A stretch of 64,000 nucleotides of DNA from Clostridiales bacterium UBA1770. GTDB taxonomy: Bacteria > Bacillota > Clostridia > Oscillospirales > CAG-272. Shown in pieces: positions 1 to 7,661 of this stretch (position 1 is its first letter; each line of letters begins with the position of its first letter). The DNA is taken from positions 36,100-100,099 of the forward strand of contig DCGU01000054.1 in NCBI GenBank assembly GCA_002315325.1. Reading direction: 5' to 3'. Under the pieces are notes generated by a model, which saw nothing but the letters and a program-made list of their open reading frames with translations, did not search any database and was not told where the DNA came from. The translations under genes and the position numbers were made by a program.

Positions 1-1419
1 AATCACGTCGCCGTACAGGGCGAACGTGTCCGCACGGGTGACGTGAACATTTAAAAATTGACCGATATCCGCGGGACCGGCGTCAAAAAAGACGATTTTG
101 TTGGTGGCGGTACGGCCCGACCATACGCCGGGGTCGTTTTTACTGGGACCGTCGCACAGCACGCGAACCGTTGTGTCGTTCAGCGGTGCATTGACTTCAA
201 GCGAGATGGCGTTTTGCGTCTGCAGCAGACGATTGAAGCGCTCGCTCTGTACGGCAGGCGGGATTTGGTCTGGCATCTCGGCGGCAGGGGTGCCGCGGCG
301 GGGCGAATAGATAAACGAGAAGATCATATCGAAGCGGGCGCTCTTGAGCACGTTCAGCGTTGCTTCGAAGTCCTCCTCGGTTTCCCCCGGGAACCCGACG
401 ATGATATCCGTCGTCACGGCCATATCCGGCACGGTTTGGCGGATATACGAGAGAATATCCTGATACCGCGCCAGGTCGTAGTGGCGGTTCATCAGTTTCA
501 AAATACGGTCGCTGCCCGATTGAATCGGCAGATGGAAATGATGGGCAATATGACGGCCGTTTGCCATCACGTCCACCAATTTCCGCGTCGCATCCTTCGG
601 ATGGCTGGTCATAAACCGCAGCCACCAATCGCCCTCGATGGCGTCGAGCATAGCGAGCAGGTCGGCAAAGTCAATGCCGTCGTCGTTATCCTTGCCGTAG
701 GAGTTGACGTTTTGTCCCAGCAGCGTGATATCGCGGTACCCGTTTTGCACCAGCTCACGCACCTCACGCACGATATCCTCGGCACGGCGGCTGCGTTCAC
801 GGCCGCGAACGTAGGGCACGATACAGTACGAGCAAAAATTGTTGCAGCCGTACATAATGGAAACCCAGGCGTGGCGGTTGTCGCCGCGGCGGATGGGCAG
901 GCCCTCCGCCACCATATATTTTTCCTCATCGGGGAGGAACATACGCTTATCCTTTTCCCGGCGTTCCCACAACAGCTGCGGGAAACGATGAATGGACGAC
1001 GTACCGAAAACGATATCCACGTAGGGCAAGCTGCGCTTGATTTCTTCGCGCCGGTGCGCCTGCGTGACCATACAGCCGCAAACGGCGACGGTCAAATCCG
1101 GATTTTGCGCCTTTAAATGCTTGTATTGGCCGACGATGGAGAGTGCCTTTTGTTCGGCGTGCTCACGGATGGCACAGGTGTTGACCACGATGAGCTCGGC
1201 CTCTTGCGGGTTCGATACGGTTTTATACCCCATGGCCTCGGCCATACCGGCCAGCTTTTCACTGTCCGCCTCATTTTGTTGGCACCCGAACGTCAGGACA
1301 AAGACACCCGGCACGGCGGCCTTTGCCGCATTTTGCGCCTTGATTTTTTCTATATATTGTTTTTGAAGTTCGACTTCTTCGGCAGGCAGGAAATGATCCG
1401 CCCGGCTGCAGCTATCCAT
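1..1419 (-). CDS. miaB: MiaB, tRNA ms2i6A37 methylthiotransferase (3' end cut by window)
   Basis: Radical SAM enzyme that adds a methylthio group to i6A37 of tRNAs. The 473 visible residues show the N-terminal UPF0004 domain (TFGCQQNEADSEK, Cys46), the NTCAIREHA motif, and the radical SAM cluster motif CNNFCSYC near residue 190, followed by GRERSRRAEDI and TSHPKD, as in MiaB. The C-terminal TRAM region runs off the window edge, so only a few residues should be missing. The ATG start is preceded by GGAGGGG. A promoter lies directly upstream. It works on the product of miaA, which is in this window at 16.8 kb, so the two steps of the pathway are encoded about 15 kb apart. Confidence 0.96.
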   Translation of the reverse strand, partial: MDSCSRADHFLPAEEVELQKQYIEKIKAQNAAKAAVPGVFVLTFGCQQNEADSEKLAGMAEAMGYKTVSNPQEAELIVVNTCAIREHAEQKALSIVGQYKHLKAQNPDLTVAVCGCMVTQAHRREEIKRSLPYVDIVFGTSSIHRFPQLLWERREKDKRMFLPDEEKYMVAEGLPIRRGDNRHAWVSIMYGCNNFCSYCIVPYVRGRERSRRAEDIVREVRELVQNGYRDITLLGQNVNSYGKDNDDGIDFADLLAMLDAIEGDWWLRFMTSHPKDATRKLVDVMANGRHIAHHFHLPIQSGSDRILKLMNRHYDLARYQDILSYIRQTVPDMAVTTDIIVGFPGETEEDFEATLNVLKSARFDMIFSFIYSPRRGTPAAEMPDQIPPAVQSERFNRLLQTQNAISLEVNAPLNDTTVRVLCDGPSKNDPGVWSGRTATNKIVFFDAGPADIGQFLNVHVTRADTFALYGDVI

Positions 1420-1480
1420 GGAAACTACCCCTCCGCTTTTGTGAGATAAGACATAATATGACATTATAATACAGTATATT

Positions 1481-1510
1481 ATTATACTCTATAATGGTTA
1501 TGACTGTCAA
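1481..1510 (-). promoter_or_regulatory. sigma-A type promoter of miaB
   Basis: On the minus strand TTGACA (1510-1505), an 18-nt spacer and TATAAT (1486-1481) lie about 60 bases upstream of the miaB start. Both boxes match the consensus perfectly. Confidence 0.75.
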
Positions 1511-1564
1511 GGAAAAACGGGGAGTGATTGTCCGACTGCATCTGTGTCGGACAATCACTCCCCG
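1511..1564 (-). terminator. rho-independent terminator of the GH29 gene
   Basis: A perfect 18-bp stem (1518-1535 with 1547-1564) with an 11-nt loop begins 12 bases after the GH29 stop codon. On the minus strand it is followed by GTTTTTCC. Confidence 0.85.
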
Positions 1565-1575
1565 CATCGGGATCG

Positions 1576-2751
1576 TTATTGCACGTAATAAAGTTTAATA
1601 TCGGTCAATTCAAAATCTGCATCCGCATCGGTGATTTCCAAAATCAGACTTCCGAACCAATACGGCGGGATCGTAACAATCTGCTTGTGACCGACGGTTT
1701 TGCCGTCATACAGATGCATCGTGTCGTCGCCGGCACCGATGGTGAAGGCGTGAATCTTCTCCCCCTGCAAAAGATTTTCGGACAGCACAACGGTGTTGAG
1801 CAGCTGCGGCTGCGCAAGGTGCAGAATAAAGCGGTTGCCCTTTCGTTCCAAGGTATACGGCACGGGGTTGGCAAAGCGGCGGTCCAGTTCGCGTTTCATA
1901 CCCACGAGCGCGTCGCAGTCTGCCTGCGGCAGAACACCCTCCCGGTTGGGTCCGATATTCAGCAGCAGGTTATTCCCGCGGCCGACGCTGTAGTACCACA
2001 GGCCGCACAAATCCGCGACAGGGCGCACGAGGTGCTCGTCGCGATCGCTGAAAAACCAGTTGCCGCGGCGCATCTTGCAGTCGCATTCAAAAGGACGGAA
2101 CACGCCGCCCGACACGTAGGACGTGCCAAAAGGCGTGATGCCCTCCTCGTTGCCGATCCAATCGGTACCCTGCCCAAAGCCGAAAATCAAAATGTCGGGC
2201 TGCAGACGATGAATTTCCCCCAAGATCCGCGGCCAATCGTATTCGTGGCCGCCGCTGCCGCAGCCGTCAAACCACAAATAATCGATTTTGCCGTAATTCG
2301 ACAACAGCTCCGTCATTTGATTGACAAAATAGTCGTCGTAGGCTTTCGCGTCGACAAAGGCAAAGCCGAACTGCGCCGGGCTGTAGTATAACCCGATACC
2401 GAGACCGTATTTACGGCAGGCGTCGGTAAACTGACGCACGACGTCGCCTTTACCGTTTTGGTACGGCGTGTTTTTGACGCTGTAATCGGAATAGGCGGAC
2501 GGCCAGTTGGCAAATCCGTCGTGGTGTTTGGCCGTCATGACGGCGTATTTTGCACCGGCCTCTTTGATGGTGCGGATCCACTGTTCACAGTCGATTTTCT
2601 CCGGGTTGAATCCGGCCGGTATCATTTCCGCCTCGTGCCCGTCCCAGTCGGTATGCCCCTCGTAAAACGTGCGAATCCCGAAATGGAAAAAGACACCGAA
2701 TTCCCAATCCAGGAATTTCAGTTGGTTTTGTGTCGGTTTCGGTTGTGCCAT
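1576..2751 (-). CDS. GH29-type alpha-L-fucosidase-like glycosidase
   Basis: 391 residues, GH29 TIM barrel throughout: FGVFFHFGIRTF near the N-terminus, KYAVMTAKHHDGFANW around 70-83, then YLWFDGCG, where Asp162 is the expected nucleophile. The C-terminal part (NNLLLNIGP and a beta-sandwich) is typical of the family. The expected role is hydrolysis of terminal alpha-L-fucose. The protein is shorter than most GH29 enzymes and has no signal peptide, so it is probably cytoplasmic. I chose the ATG at 2751 (MAQPKP) because GGGGAGGG lies 4 bases before it; a start nine codons upstream lacks such a site. A second GH29 gene lies at 4.1-5.4 kb. Exact substrate linkage cannot be told from sequence. Confidence 0.85.
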   Translation of the reverse strand: MAQPKPTQNQLKFLDWEFGVFFHFGIRTFYEGHTDWDGHEAEMIPAGFNPEKIDCEQWIRTIKEAGAKYAVMTAKHHDGFANWPSAYSDYSVKNTPYQNGKGDVVRQFTDACRKYGLGIGLYYSPAQFGFAFVDAKAYDDYFVNQMTELLSNYGKIDYLWFDGCGSGGHEYDWPRILGEIHRLQPDILIFGFGQGTDWIGNEEGITPFGTSYVSGGVFRPFECDCKMRRGNWFFSDRDEHLVRPVADLCGLWYYSVGRGNNLLLNIGPNREGVLPQADCDALVGMKRELDRRFANPVPYTLERKGNRFILHLAQPQLLNTVVLSENLLQGEKIHAFTIGAGDDTMHLYDGKTVGHKQIVTIPPYWFGSLILEITDADADFELTDIKLYYVQ

Positions 2752-2782
2752 AATGCCCTCCCCTATTTGAAATATCATTTCT

Positions 2783-2811
2783 ATTATAAAAAAATATCAT
2801 GGCGGTGTCAA
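2783..2811 (-). promoter_or_regulatory. promoter of the first GH29 gene
   Basis: Minus strand TTGACA (2811-2806), 17-nt spacer, TATAAT (2788-2783), about 32 bases before the start codon. It stands back to back with the promoter of the next plus-strand operon. Confidence 0.75.
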
Positions 2812-2837
2812 CCCCGCATTTTGTTTCCAATCGGATA

Positions 2838-2866
2838 TTGACAGATGACGCGCCGCGTTTTATACT
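2838..2866 (+). promoter_or_regulatory. promoter of the effector-binding/CDP-alcohol operon
   Basis: TTGACA (2838-2843), 17-nt spacer, TATACT (2861-2866). The start codon follows at 2930 with CGGAGGA before it. Confidence 0.7.
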
Positions 2867-2929
2867 ATATAGGATATAATACGCCCGCCGTGCAGGCGGG
2901 AACCACTGCCAAGAACGGAGGAATCAAAT

Positions 2930-3436
2930 ATGAATGTCAATTACGAAACCAAACCCGCGCTTACTTTTATCGGTTTCCATACGGAAATGAAACCGGATGA
3001 AGGATACGTCAAATGCCCGGAATTTTGGGATAAAGAATACAATCAAAAATATGCGCACCTGTGGCAGACAATGACGCCGCAGACCCCCGTGGAAAAGGCA
3101 CTGCTGGATAACGTCATCGGGACGTATGCCCTGTGTGTTGACCGTGAAGACGGCTTTTCCTATTGGATTGCCGGCCTGTATCAGGGCGGCGACGTACCCG
3201 CAGGCCTGGAACTGTTCACCTGCCCTGCCGGTGACTGGGCTGTTTTTCAGGCACAGGGGCCGCTGCCGGAATCTATGCAGACGTTGAACAAGGCCATATG
3301 GCAGGAATGGTTCCCGCAGGAGGGCAAAGCGCACGGCGCCGACGGCAAGATGATGGTAGAGGTCTACTCCGCCAACAATCCGCAATCGCCCGACTATACC
3401 TGCGGCATTTGGATGCCTGTTTGCGGGCAGTCATAA
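2930..3436 (+). CDS. stand-alone effector-binding domain protein (GyrI-like/AraC_E_bind)
   Basis: 168 residues that match the small-molecule-binding domain found at the C-terminus of many AraC and MerR regulators and in integron-associated effector-binding proteins: an ETKPALTFIGFHTEM-type first strand, WDKEY, and an IAGLYQGGDVPAGLELFTCPAGDWAVF core. No DNA-binding domain is present, so it is not a transcription factor by itself. Single-domain members of this superfamily bind, and some may hydrolyse, small hydrophobic compounds. The ligand here is unknown. Its stop codon overlaps the start of the next gene (TAATG), so the two are translationally coupled. Confidence 0.75.
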   Translation: MNVNYETKPALTFIGFHTEMKPDEGYVKCPEFWDKEYNQKYAHLWQTMTPQTPVEKALLDNVIGTYALCVDREDGFSYWIAGLYQGGDVPAGLELFTCPAGDWAVFQAQGPLPESMQTLNKAIWQEWFPQEGKAHGADGKMMVEVYSANNPQSPDYTCGIWMPVCGQS

Positions 3437-3957
3437 TGCCGATTTATCAAGAAACAGCGTGGCGCCGGCGCATTGCCGGCGCCATTACGTTATGCCGCAT
3501 CCCCTGCGCACTGTTGTTGCTGCTGTGGGAGCCGACCGCGGTCCCGTTTCTGATTTTTTATCTTTTATGCGGCCTGTCCGACGTACTGGACGGGTTCACG
3601 GCACGGGCGCTCCGGGCGACGAGCGAACAGGGGGCCAAGCTGGACAGTATCGCCGATTTTGTCTTTGCGGTTGTCTGGGTTGTTCGAGTCGTACCGACAA
3701 TGCAAATACCGCGGTGGATTTGGGCGTGGGCAGCAGCCATCGCTGCCGTGAAAGTGACGGGAGCGATTGCGTCCTACGTCAAAGAAAAGCGTCTCATTCC
3801 GCACTCCGTCGCCAATAAAGTGACGGGCGTGCTGTTGTTTCTTTTGCCGTTGACGGTACGATTTATTGACGTACGATACGGGTCCATCGCCGTTTGTGCG
3901 GCTGCAACAGTCGCCGCCGCGGACGACGTAATACGTATGGGGAGGAACAAACGGTGA
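3436..3957 (+). CDS. CDP-alcohol phosphatidyltransferase family membrane protein
   Basis: 173 residues with several hydrophobic helices. It carries the full family signature DG-x2-AR-x8-G-x3-D-x3-D (DGFTAR ... G ... KLDSIAD, about residues 50-72), which binds the CDP head group and metal ions. Members join a CDP-activated lipid to an alcohol (glycerol-phosphate, inositol-phosphate, serine and others); the alcohol used here is not evident. It is shorter than PgsA-type phosphatidylglycerophosphate synthases only by a little. The ATG at 3436 overlaps the previous stop (TAATG), which sets the start. Confidence 0.85.
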   Translation: MPIYQETAWRRRIAGAITLCRIPCALLLLLWEPTAVPFLIFYLLCGLSDVLDGFTARALRATSEQGAKLDSIADFVFAVVWVVRVVPTMQIPRWIWAWAAAIAAVKVTGAIASYVKEKRLIPHSVANKVTGVLLFLLPLTVRFIDVRYGSIAVCAAATVAAADDVIRMGRNKR

Positions 3958-4012
3958 CGTTTGAGAAAATAAGTCAATCATAAAAGCAACCGAAAACGTT
4001 TCATTGCAAAGA

Positions 4013-4064
4013 AAAGGGCTGTTGTTCATACGCTTTTGTATATGCGTATTGACAACAGCCCTTT
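4013..4064. terminator. bidirectional terminator between convergent genes
   Basis: A long hairpin (outer stem aaagggctgttgt with its complement, inner stem atacgc/gcgtat) separates the CDP-alcohol gene (plus) from the second GH29 gene (minus). A/T tracts lie on both sides. Confidence 0.75.
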
Positions 4065-4073
4065 ATATTCGTA

Positions 4074-5363
4074 TCAATAAACGGCGATATCCCGCAACGT
4101 TGCACCGTCAACCGTTTTCGTCAGTTCAATCGTGACCGCGGTAACGTTTTTGCCGACAAGCGGCAGGATGCGCTTATGCCCGATACAATGACCGGTTGCG
4201 GCTTCGACACCGTCGAACAGAACGCGGAAACCACGGATGCGGTGCCCCTGTGTCATATCCTCACGCAGCACCACGTAGGAAATATCGGCGGGGGCCGGCA
4301 GCGTGACCGTCTGCGTTAAGCAAGCCGAACCGACGGCATAGCCCCGTCGCGCACCATCGCCAAAGGTATCCTGTAAAAGTTTACCGAAAGAACGGAACTG
4401 CTCTTCGTCCTCAAAACGGCCGTCTTTTCCGATGGCCATACCGAGCAGAAGGTTGGAGTTGCGCCCGACGGAATGCAGATAACAATCCAGCAGATGCTTT
4501 GCAGAAAAGACGTGGTCGGTCTGTCCCGGTTTCCATGCCCATCCGCCGCCGAATGCCAGATGGTCCCGGTTCGGCATATCGGTTTCGGCCGGCGCGTAAT
4601 AGATGCCGTCCGGGTCACCGCATCCCGCCTCTTCATTCGGCTTTGTTCCGTCAAACCGATTTTCCCCTGCAAAAGTCGCCGCCCAACAGTCTGCCGGTGC
4701 CAGTCCGTCCTCGTTTCCTACCCAGCGGAGATTATGCGGGTACCCCTTCGGTCCCTGGAAGCAAAGTGCATTCGGCTGATACTTTTTCAAAATCGGCACG
4801 AGATTGGGGCCGCCTTTTTCGAGCGGGACAATGCCGCCGTCAAACCAGATTTCAAACAGGTCGCCGTATTGTGACCAAAGCTCCGTCACCTGCGCCTCTA
4901 CGTGCTTCACGTAATCGTGGTACCACGCCGTTGCGAAGGTTTCATCGTTCATCTTCTCATCATTAATACCGTAATACCCGTTACACCCGGTTGAGTAGTA
5001 AAGCCCCGGTTTGAGGCCGTATTTACGGCACGAGGCAATAAAATCCCGAACGATATCGCCCTTGCCGTCCCCATAGGCACATCCGGCCACGGAATACGGG
5101 TTATCCTTCGTCTGCCACAGTGAAAAACCGGTGCAATGGTTGGCCACCAAGACGGCATACTTGGCGCCCATCTCGTGCGCGGAACGAATCCACTGGTCGG
5201 TGTCCCATCCTTGTGGTGCAAAGCACGACGGCGGCAGCTCGTCCCGAACAGTCGATAATTTGGGGTTGGCCGTCGGGTTATAAATATCCATCAGGTAATG
5301 GATAATGACACCGAGCTCCATATCCTGCCAGATTAATTGTTCTTTGGTTGGTATCGCCGGCAT
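4074..5363 (-). CDS. second GH29-type alpha-L-fucosidase-like glycosidase
   Basis: 429 residues with the GH29 barrel: MELGVIIHYLMD near the N-terminus, KYAVLVANHCTGFSLW at 68-83, GLKPGLYYSTG at 117-126, and LFEIWFDGG, in which Asp175 is the expected nucleophile. The C-terminal beta domain (around 330-429) ends IAVY. In the KHHDG motif seen in the first GH29 protein this one has NHCTG, so the substrate may differ. No signal peptide is seen, which suggests a cytoplasmic enzyme for imported oligosaccharides. The start is supported by GGAGGAC 8 bases upstream. The two GH29 proteins are clearly different, so this is not a recent duplication. Confidence 0.82.
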   Translation of the reverse strand: MPAIPTKEQLIWQDMELGVIIHYLMDIYNPTANPKLSTVRDELPPSCFAPQGWDTDQWIRSAHEMGAKYAVLVANHCTGFSLWQTKDNPYSVAGCAYGDGKGDIVRDFIASCRKYGLKPGLYYSTGCNGYYGINDEKMNDETFATAWYHDYVKHVEAQVTELWSQYGDLFEIWFDGGIVPLEKGGPNLVPILKKYQPNALCFQGPKGYPHNLRWVGNEDGLAPADCWAATFAGENRFDGTKPNEEAGCGDPDGIYYAPAETDMPNRDHLAFGGGWAWKPGQTDHVFSAKHLLDCYLHSVGRNSNLLLGMAIGKDGRFEDEEQFRSFGKLLQDTFGDGARRGYAVGSACLTQTVTLPAPADISYVVLREDMTQGHRIRGFRVLFDGVEAATGHCIGHKRILPLVGKNVTAVTIELTKTVDGATLRDIAVY

Positions 5364-5398
5364 AACGTGTGTCCTCCGAATTATTCATTATTGGGATT

Positions 5399-5755
5399 TT
5401 AATTCGTTAAATTACTTTTTGACGTGTTAATGGAAGAGACGAGCATGACTCTGATGCTTGCGCAGGCAAAATCAAGTGATTTATACTCTTCCTCGGAAAT
5501 ATAATTCGTTTTATGTAATAATTCAAGCCAATAACCTGTTTCGTTTGCTTCTTTCAAGGCAATTTGAAGCTTTGCAACAAAATCTGCTTTTCCGTGGGCA
5601 TATTGTGCTTCACGGATGTTCGCACCGATGGAGGTACCGCTTCTGCCGATTTGATTGGAGATGACCGATTCGTGTTTTCCTTTCAAGTATTTTACCAAAT
5701 TGATAATGGAAACCGCAAAATCCATAGATTGAACAGATAGCTGATCATTACGCAT
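5399..5755 (-). CDS. four-helix bundle protein (S23/IVP, Avd-like family)
   Basis: 118 residues, all helical, with the family landmarks LVKYLKGK, ISNQIGRSGTSIGANIREAQ and LKEANETGYWLELL. Relatives are encoded inside 23S rRNA intervening sequences or serve as the Avd protein of diversity-generating retroelements. Neither an rRNA gene nor a reverse transcriptase is present here, so its partner is unknown; a nucleic-acid-related role is only an inference. I start at 5755 because GAAGGTGAG precedes that ATG. The gene is more AT-rich than its neighbours and sits beside a repeat array, which suggests it was acquired. Confidence 0.8.
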   Translation of the reverse strand: MRNDQLSVQSMDFAVSIINLVKYLKGKHESVISNQIGRSGTSIGANIREAQYAHGKADFVAKLQIALKEANETGYWLELLHKTNYISEEEYKSLDFACASIRVMLVSSINTSKSNLTN

Positions 5756-5807
5756 ACTATGCTCACCTTCTTTCATCTTAATCATAGCAAAATATAACGC
5801 TATTGTC

Positions 5808-6054
5808 AATGAAGACACTCGCTTCGCTCGTTATTCTTTCATTAGCCTATGAAAACAATATTCGAAAGTAATTGCTTCATTAATGAAGACACTCGCTTCG
5901 CTCGTTAATGAAGACGGTGCTGCGCACCTAATGAAGACGTGCTGCGCACTAATGAAGCGAAGTCGCCCTCGTTTCTCCCGTTCTCCCATTATCATTAGCG
6001 AAGCGTCTTCATTTCTTCATTCCTTCATTAGCCCGTAAGGGCGACTTCATTCAC
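5808..6054. repeat. hairpin-mosaic repeat array 1 (next to tRNA-Leu)
   Basis: Intergenic array built from the word aatgaagac/gaagc and its complement, separated by small perfect hairpins: ggtgc-tgc-gcacc, gtgc-tgc-gcac, gccc-gtaa-gggc. A 26-nt direct repeat occurs at 5808-5833 and 5882-5907. No open reading frame makes sense here. A similar array lies at 19122-19291. Confidence 0.75.
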
Positions 6055-6090
6055 CAAAAAAGCAGGGCAGACCTTTTGGTCTGCCCTGCT
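6055..6090 (-). terminator. terminator of tRNA-Leu
   Basis: Perfect 13-bp stem (6061-6073 with 6078-6090), 4-nt loop, then a run of Ts on the minus strand, starting five bases after the tRNA 3' end. Confidence 0.9.
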
Positions 6091-6094
6091 TTTT

Positions 6095-6179
6095 TGGTGC
6101 GGGAGAGGGGACTTGAACCCCTATGGTGTTACCCACATGCACCTCAAACATGCGCGTCTGCCGGTTCCGCCACTCCCGC
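6095..6179 (-). tRNA. tRNA-Leu, anticodon GAG
   Basis: Minus-strand cloverleaf: 7-bp acceptor stem GCGGGAG/CTCCCGC, D arm with GTGGCGGAACCGGCAGACGC, anticodon loop TTGAGGT (GAG), a long class II variable arm as expected for leucine, T arm AGGGGTTCAAGTCCCCT, discriminator A and an encoded CCA. Confidence 0.95.
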
Positions 6180-6189
6180 AACAAGGAAT

Positions 6190-6217
6190 ATTATACACAA
6201 TTTTTCGTTTTTGTCAA
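6190..6217 (-). promoter_or_regulatory. promoter of tRNA-Leu
   Basis: Minus strand TTGACA (6217-6212), 16-nt spacer, TATAAT (6195-6190), ten bases before the tRNA 5' end. Confidence 0.75.
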
Positions 6218-6226
6218 GCCGTTTTC

Positions 6227-6967
6227 TTAAAAAAGCAAGGATGCGACCGCTGCGGGAAAGGTACGGAAATCATCCACGCGAATAAAGGGGATATCCGACG
6301 TGAATACTGCCTCGTCGTTGCCGCCCTGCCCGTAATCGTCACCGACGAAAACGACCTCGTCATGGGCATAACCGTGCTCACGGCAATAACGGTCCAGTGC
6401 GTAATATTTATCATAAGGAGCGGGTGCCATATCGAAGGAAGACGAGCCGCCGACGAACACCGTATACTCGGCAAACGTGTTTTTGACGTCGTCGTAGATG
6501 GCGCGGCGGCGGGAACGGTCGGGATCAAAGGCCAGTTTATCGGCAAGGACTGCCTTCGTACCGATGATGGGGAAGGTCACGCAGCCGGACGCGTGGAACT
6601 CCACGCTGTCGCCGGCATAGGTCAAAAAACCGTATTTTTCACGCAAAACCGTGATACGGGCGGCAACGCTGTCGCGGTCCACGGGGGCACTTTCGTCCCG
6701 TACGGGCACAAGCGTGTCGGTCACGGCATCCCAACGGCCCTCCTGCATACCGTAATTACCGATGATATCCAGGGGGAAACGTTCCATCTGCTCGTGGATG
6801 CGGGCGACGGACCCGGCACCGACCATCAACAGACGATAACGCTGCGCCAAACGGCGCAGCGTTTCTTTGTTTTCGTCCGGCAGGTGCTGCTTATGGTTGG
6901 ACAGCGTACCGTCCAGGTCAAAGGCCATCAGGCGGATTTTGCCGGCATTCTGTTCGCTAAAAATCAT
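6227..6967 (-). CDS. HAD-IIB phosphatase / phosphomannomutase-like protein
   Basis: 246 residues. HAD motif I is MAFDLDGTLSN (about residues 14-24), motif II/III region GAGSVARIHEQ and GTKAVLADKL, motif IV VVFVGDDYGQGGND near the C-terminus. GNYGMQ and GGSSSFDMAPAPYDKYYAL resemble the cap and substrate-binding segments of the PMM-type HAD-IIB proteins, so it could act on a hexose phosphate; a general sugar-phosphate phosphatase is the safer call. It is followed nine bases later, on the same strand, by no further gene but tRNA-Leu; the upstream GNAT gene ends nine bases before it, so the two probably share a transcript. Confidence 0.8.
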   Translation of the reverse strand: MIFSEQNAGKIRLMAFDLDGTLSNHKQHLPDENKETLRRLAQRYRLLMVGAGSVARIHEQMERFPLDIIGNYGMQEGRWDAVTDTLVPVRDESAPVDRDSVAARITVLREKYGFLTYAGDSVEFHASGCVTFPIIGTKAVLADKLAFDPDRSRRRAIYDDVKNTFAEYTVFVGGSSSFDMAPAPYDKYYALDRYCREHGYAHDEVVFVGDDYGQGGNDEAVFTSDIPFIRVDDFRTFPAAVASLLF

Positions 6968-6975
6968 TTATCCAA

Positions 6976-7557
6976 TCAGTCCTTGTGACGATAGAGCATC
7001 TTATAGGGCGTGGCGTCGTCGTTGAGCATCTGCAAAGAGTCGATGCCGAGTTCATCGATGAGCGCCTGCCAGCGTTCCTCCATACCCGTATCGTATTCCA
7101 CAGGGAGGAAACCGCCGTTGACGTATCCCTTAACGGCCGGTTTACGCCAGTCGTCCGTCGTCAGTTCGATGACTTTCACTTTGCCGGCCAAATGGGTCAG
7201 CATAATTTCCGTTAAGTACTTGGACAAACCCTTACCGCGGAAATCGGTGCGGATACCCACCATATGCATATCGCCCATACCGTCCTCGGCATGAACAAAG
7301 GCCGTGACCGTGCCGACGTGCTCGCCGTTATAATCAATGAAGAAAACGTCGTTGTACACGTCCAGGCCGCGGCGGCCAAACATACAGCCGTCAAAAGCAC
7401 CGACGCCGGCGTCGTCACCGACCAAGCCGTTGCGGCAGCAGTCGAGCCAGCCGATTTTATCCTCTTCGCTTTTATAGTTTACAATGGAATACCCCTCGGG
7501 CAAATCGTAATGCTTAATCGGGGTACCGTCCAGCCAGTACATTTTCAATTGTGCCAT
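6976..7557 (-). CDS. GNAT-family N-acetyltransferase
   Basis: 193 residues. The acetyl-CoA pyrophosphate-binding motif A is visible as GIRTDFRGKGLSKYLTEIML (about 106-125), preceded by the HVGTVTAFV strand and followed by NGGFLP, all typical of the GNAT fold. The acceptor substrate is unknown. The start at 7557 is chosen because GGAGGTTATT lies immediately upstream; an in-frame ATG further up would place that site inside the gene. It lies 8 bases upstream of the HAD phosphatase gene and is likely co-transcribed with it. Confidence 0.85.
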   Translation of the reverse strand: MAQLKMYWLDGTPIKHYDLPEGYSIVNYKSEEDKIGWLDCCRNGLVGDDAGVGAFDGCMFGRRGLDVYNDVFFIDYNGEHVGTVTAFVHAEDGMGDMHMVGIRTDFRGKGLSKYLTEIMLTHLAGKVKVIELTTDDWRKPAVKGYVNGGFLPVEYDTGMEERWQALIDELGIDSLQMLNDDATPYKMLYRHKD

Positions 7558-7661
7558 AATAACCTCCATGCCGCCAATGCGGCAGTTATACAATAGTATC
7601 GTTTCCCGGTTCAACGGGAACCGTCAACCGTTAATCGTCAATCATTCCATTTTAAAAAAAC

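Noticed and set aside
5399..5755. Diversity-generating retroelement accessory gene (avd).
   Set aside because: No reverse transcriptase and no template/variable repeat pair were found in the window; only the fold family is shared.
5808..6054. CRISPR array.
   Set aside because: The repeated words are only 6-10 bases, the units differ in length, and the spacers are hairpins themselves. No cas genes are present.
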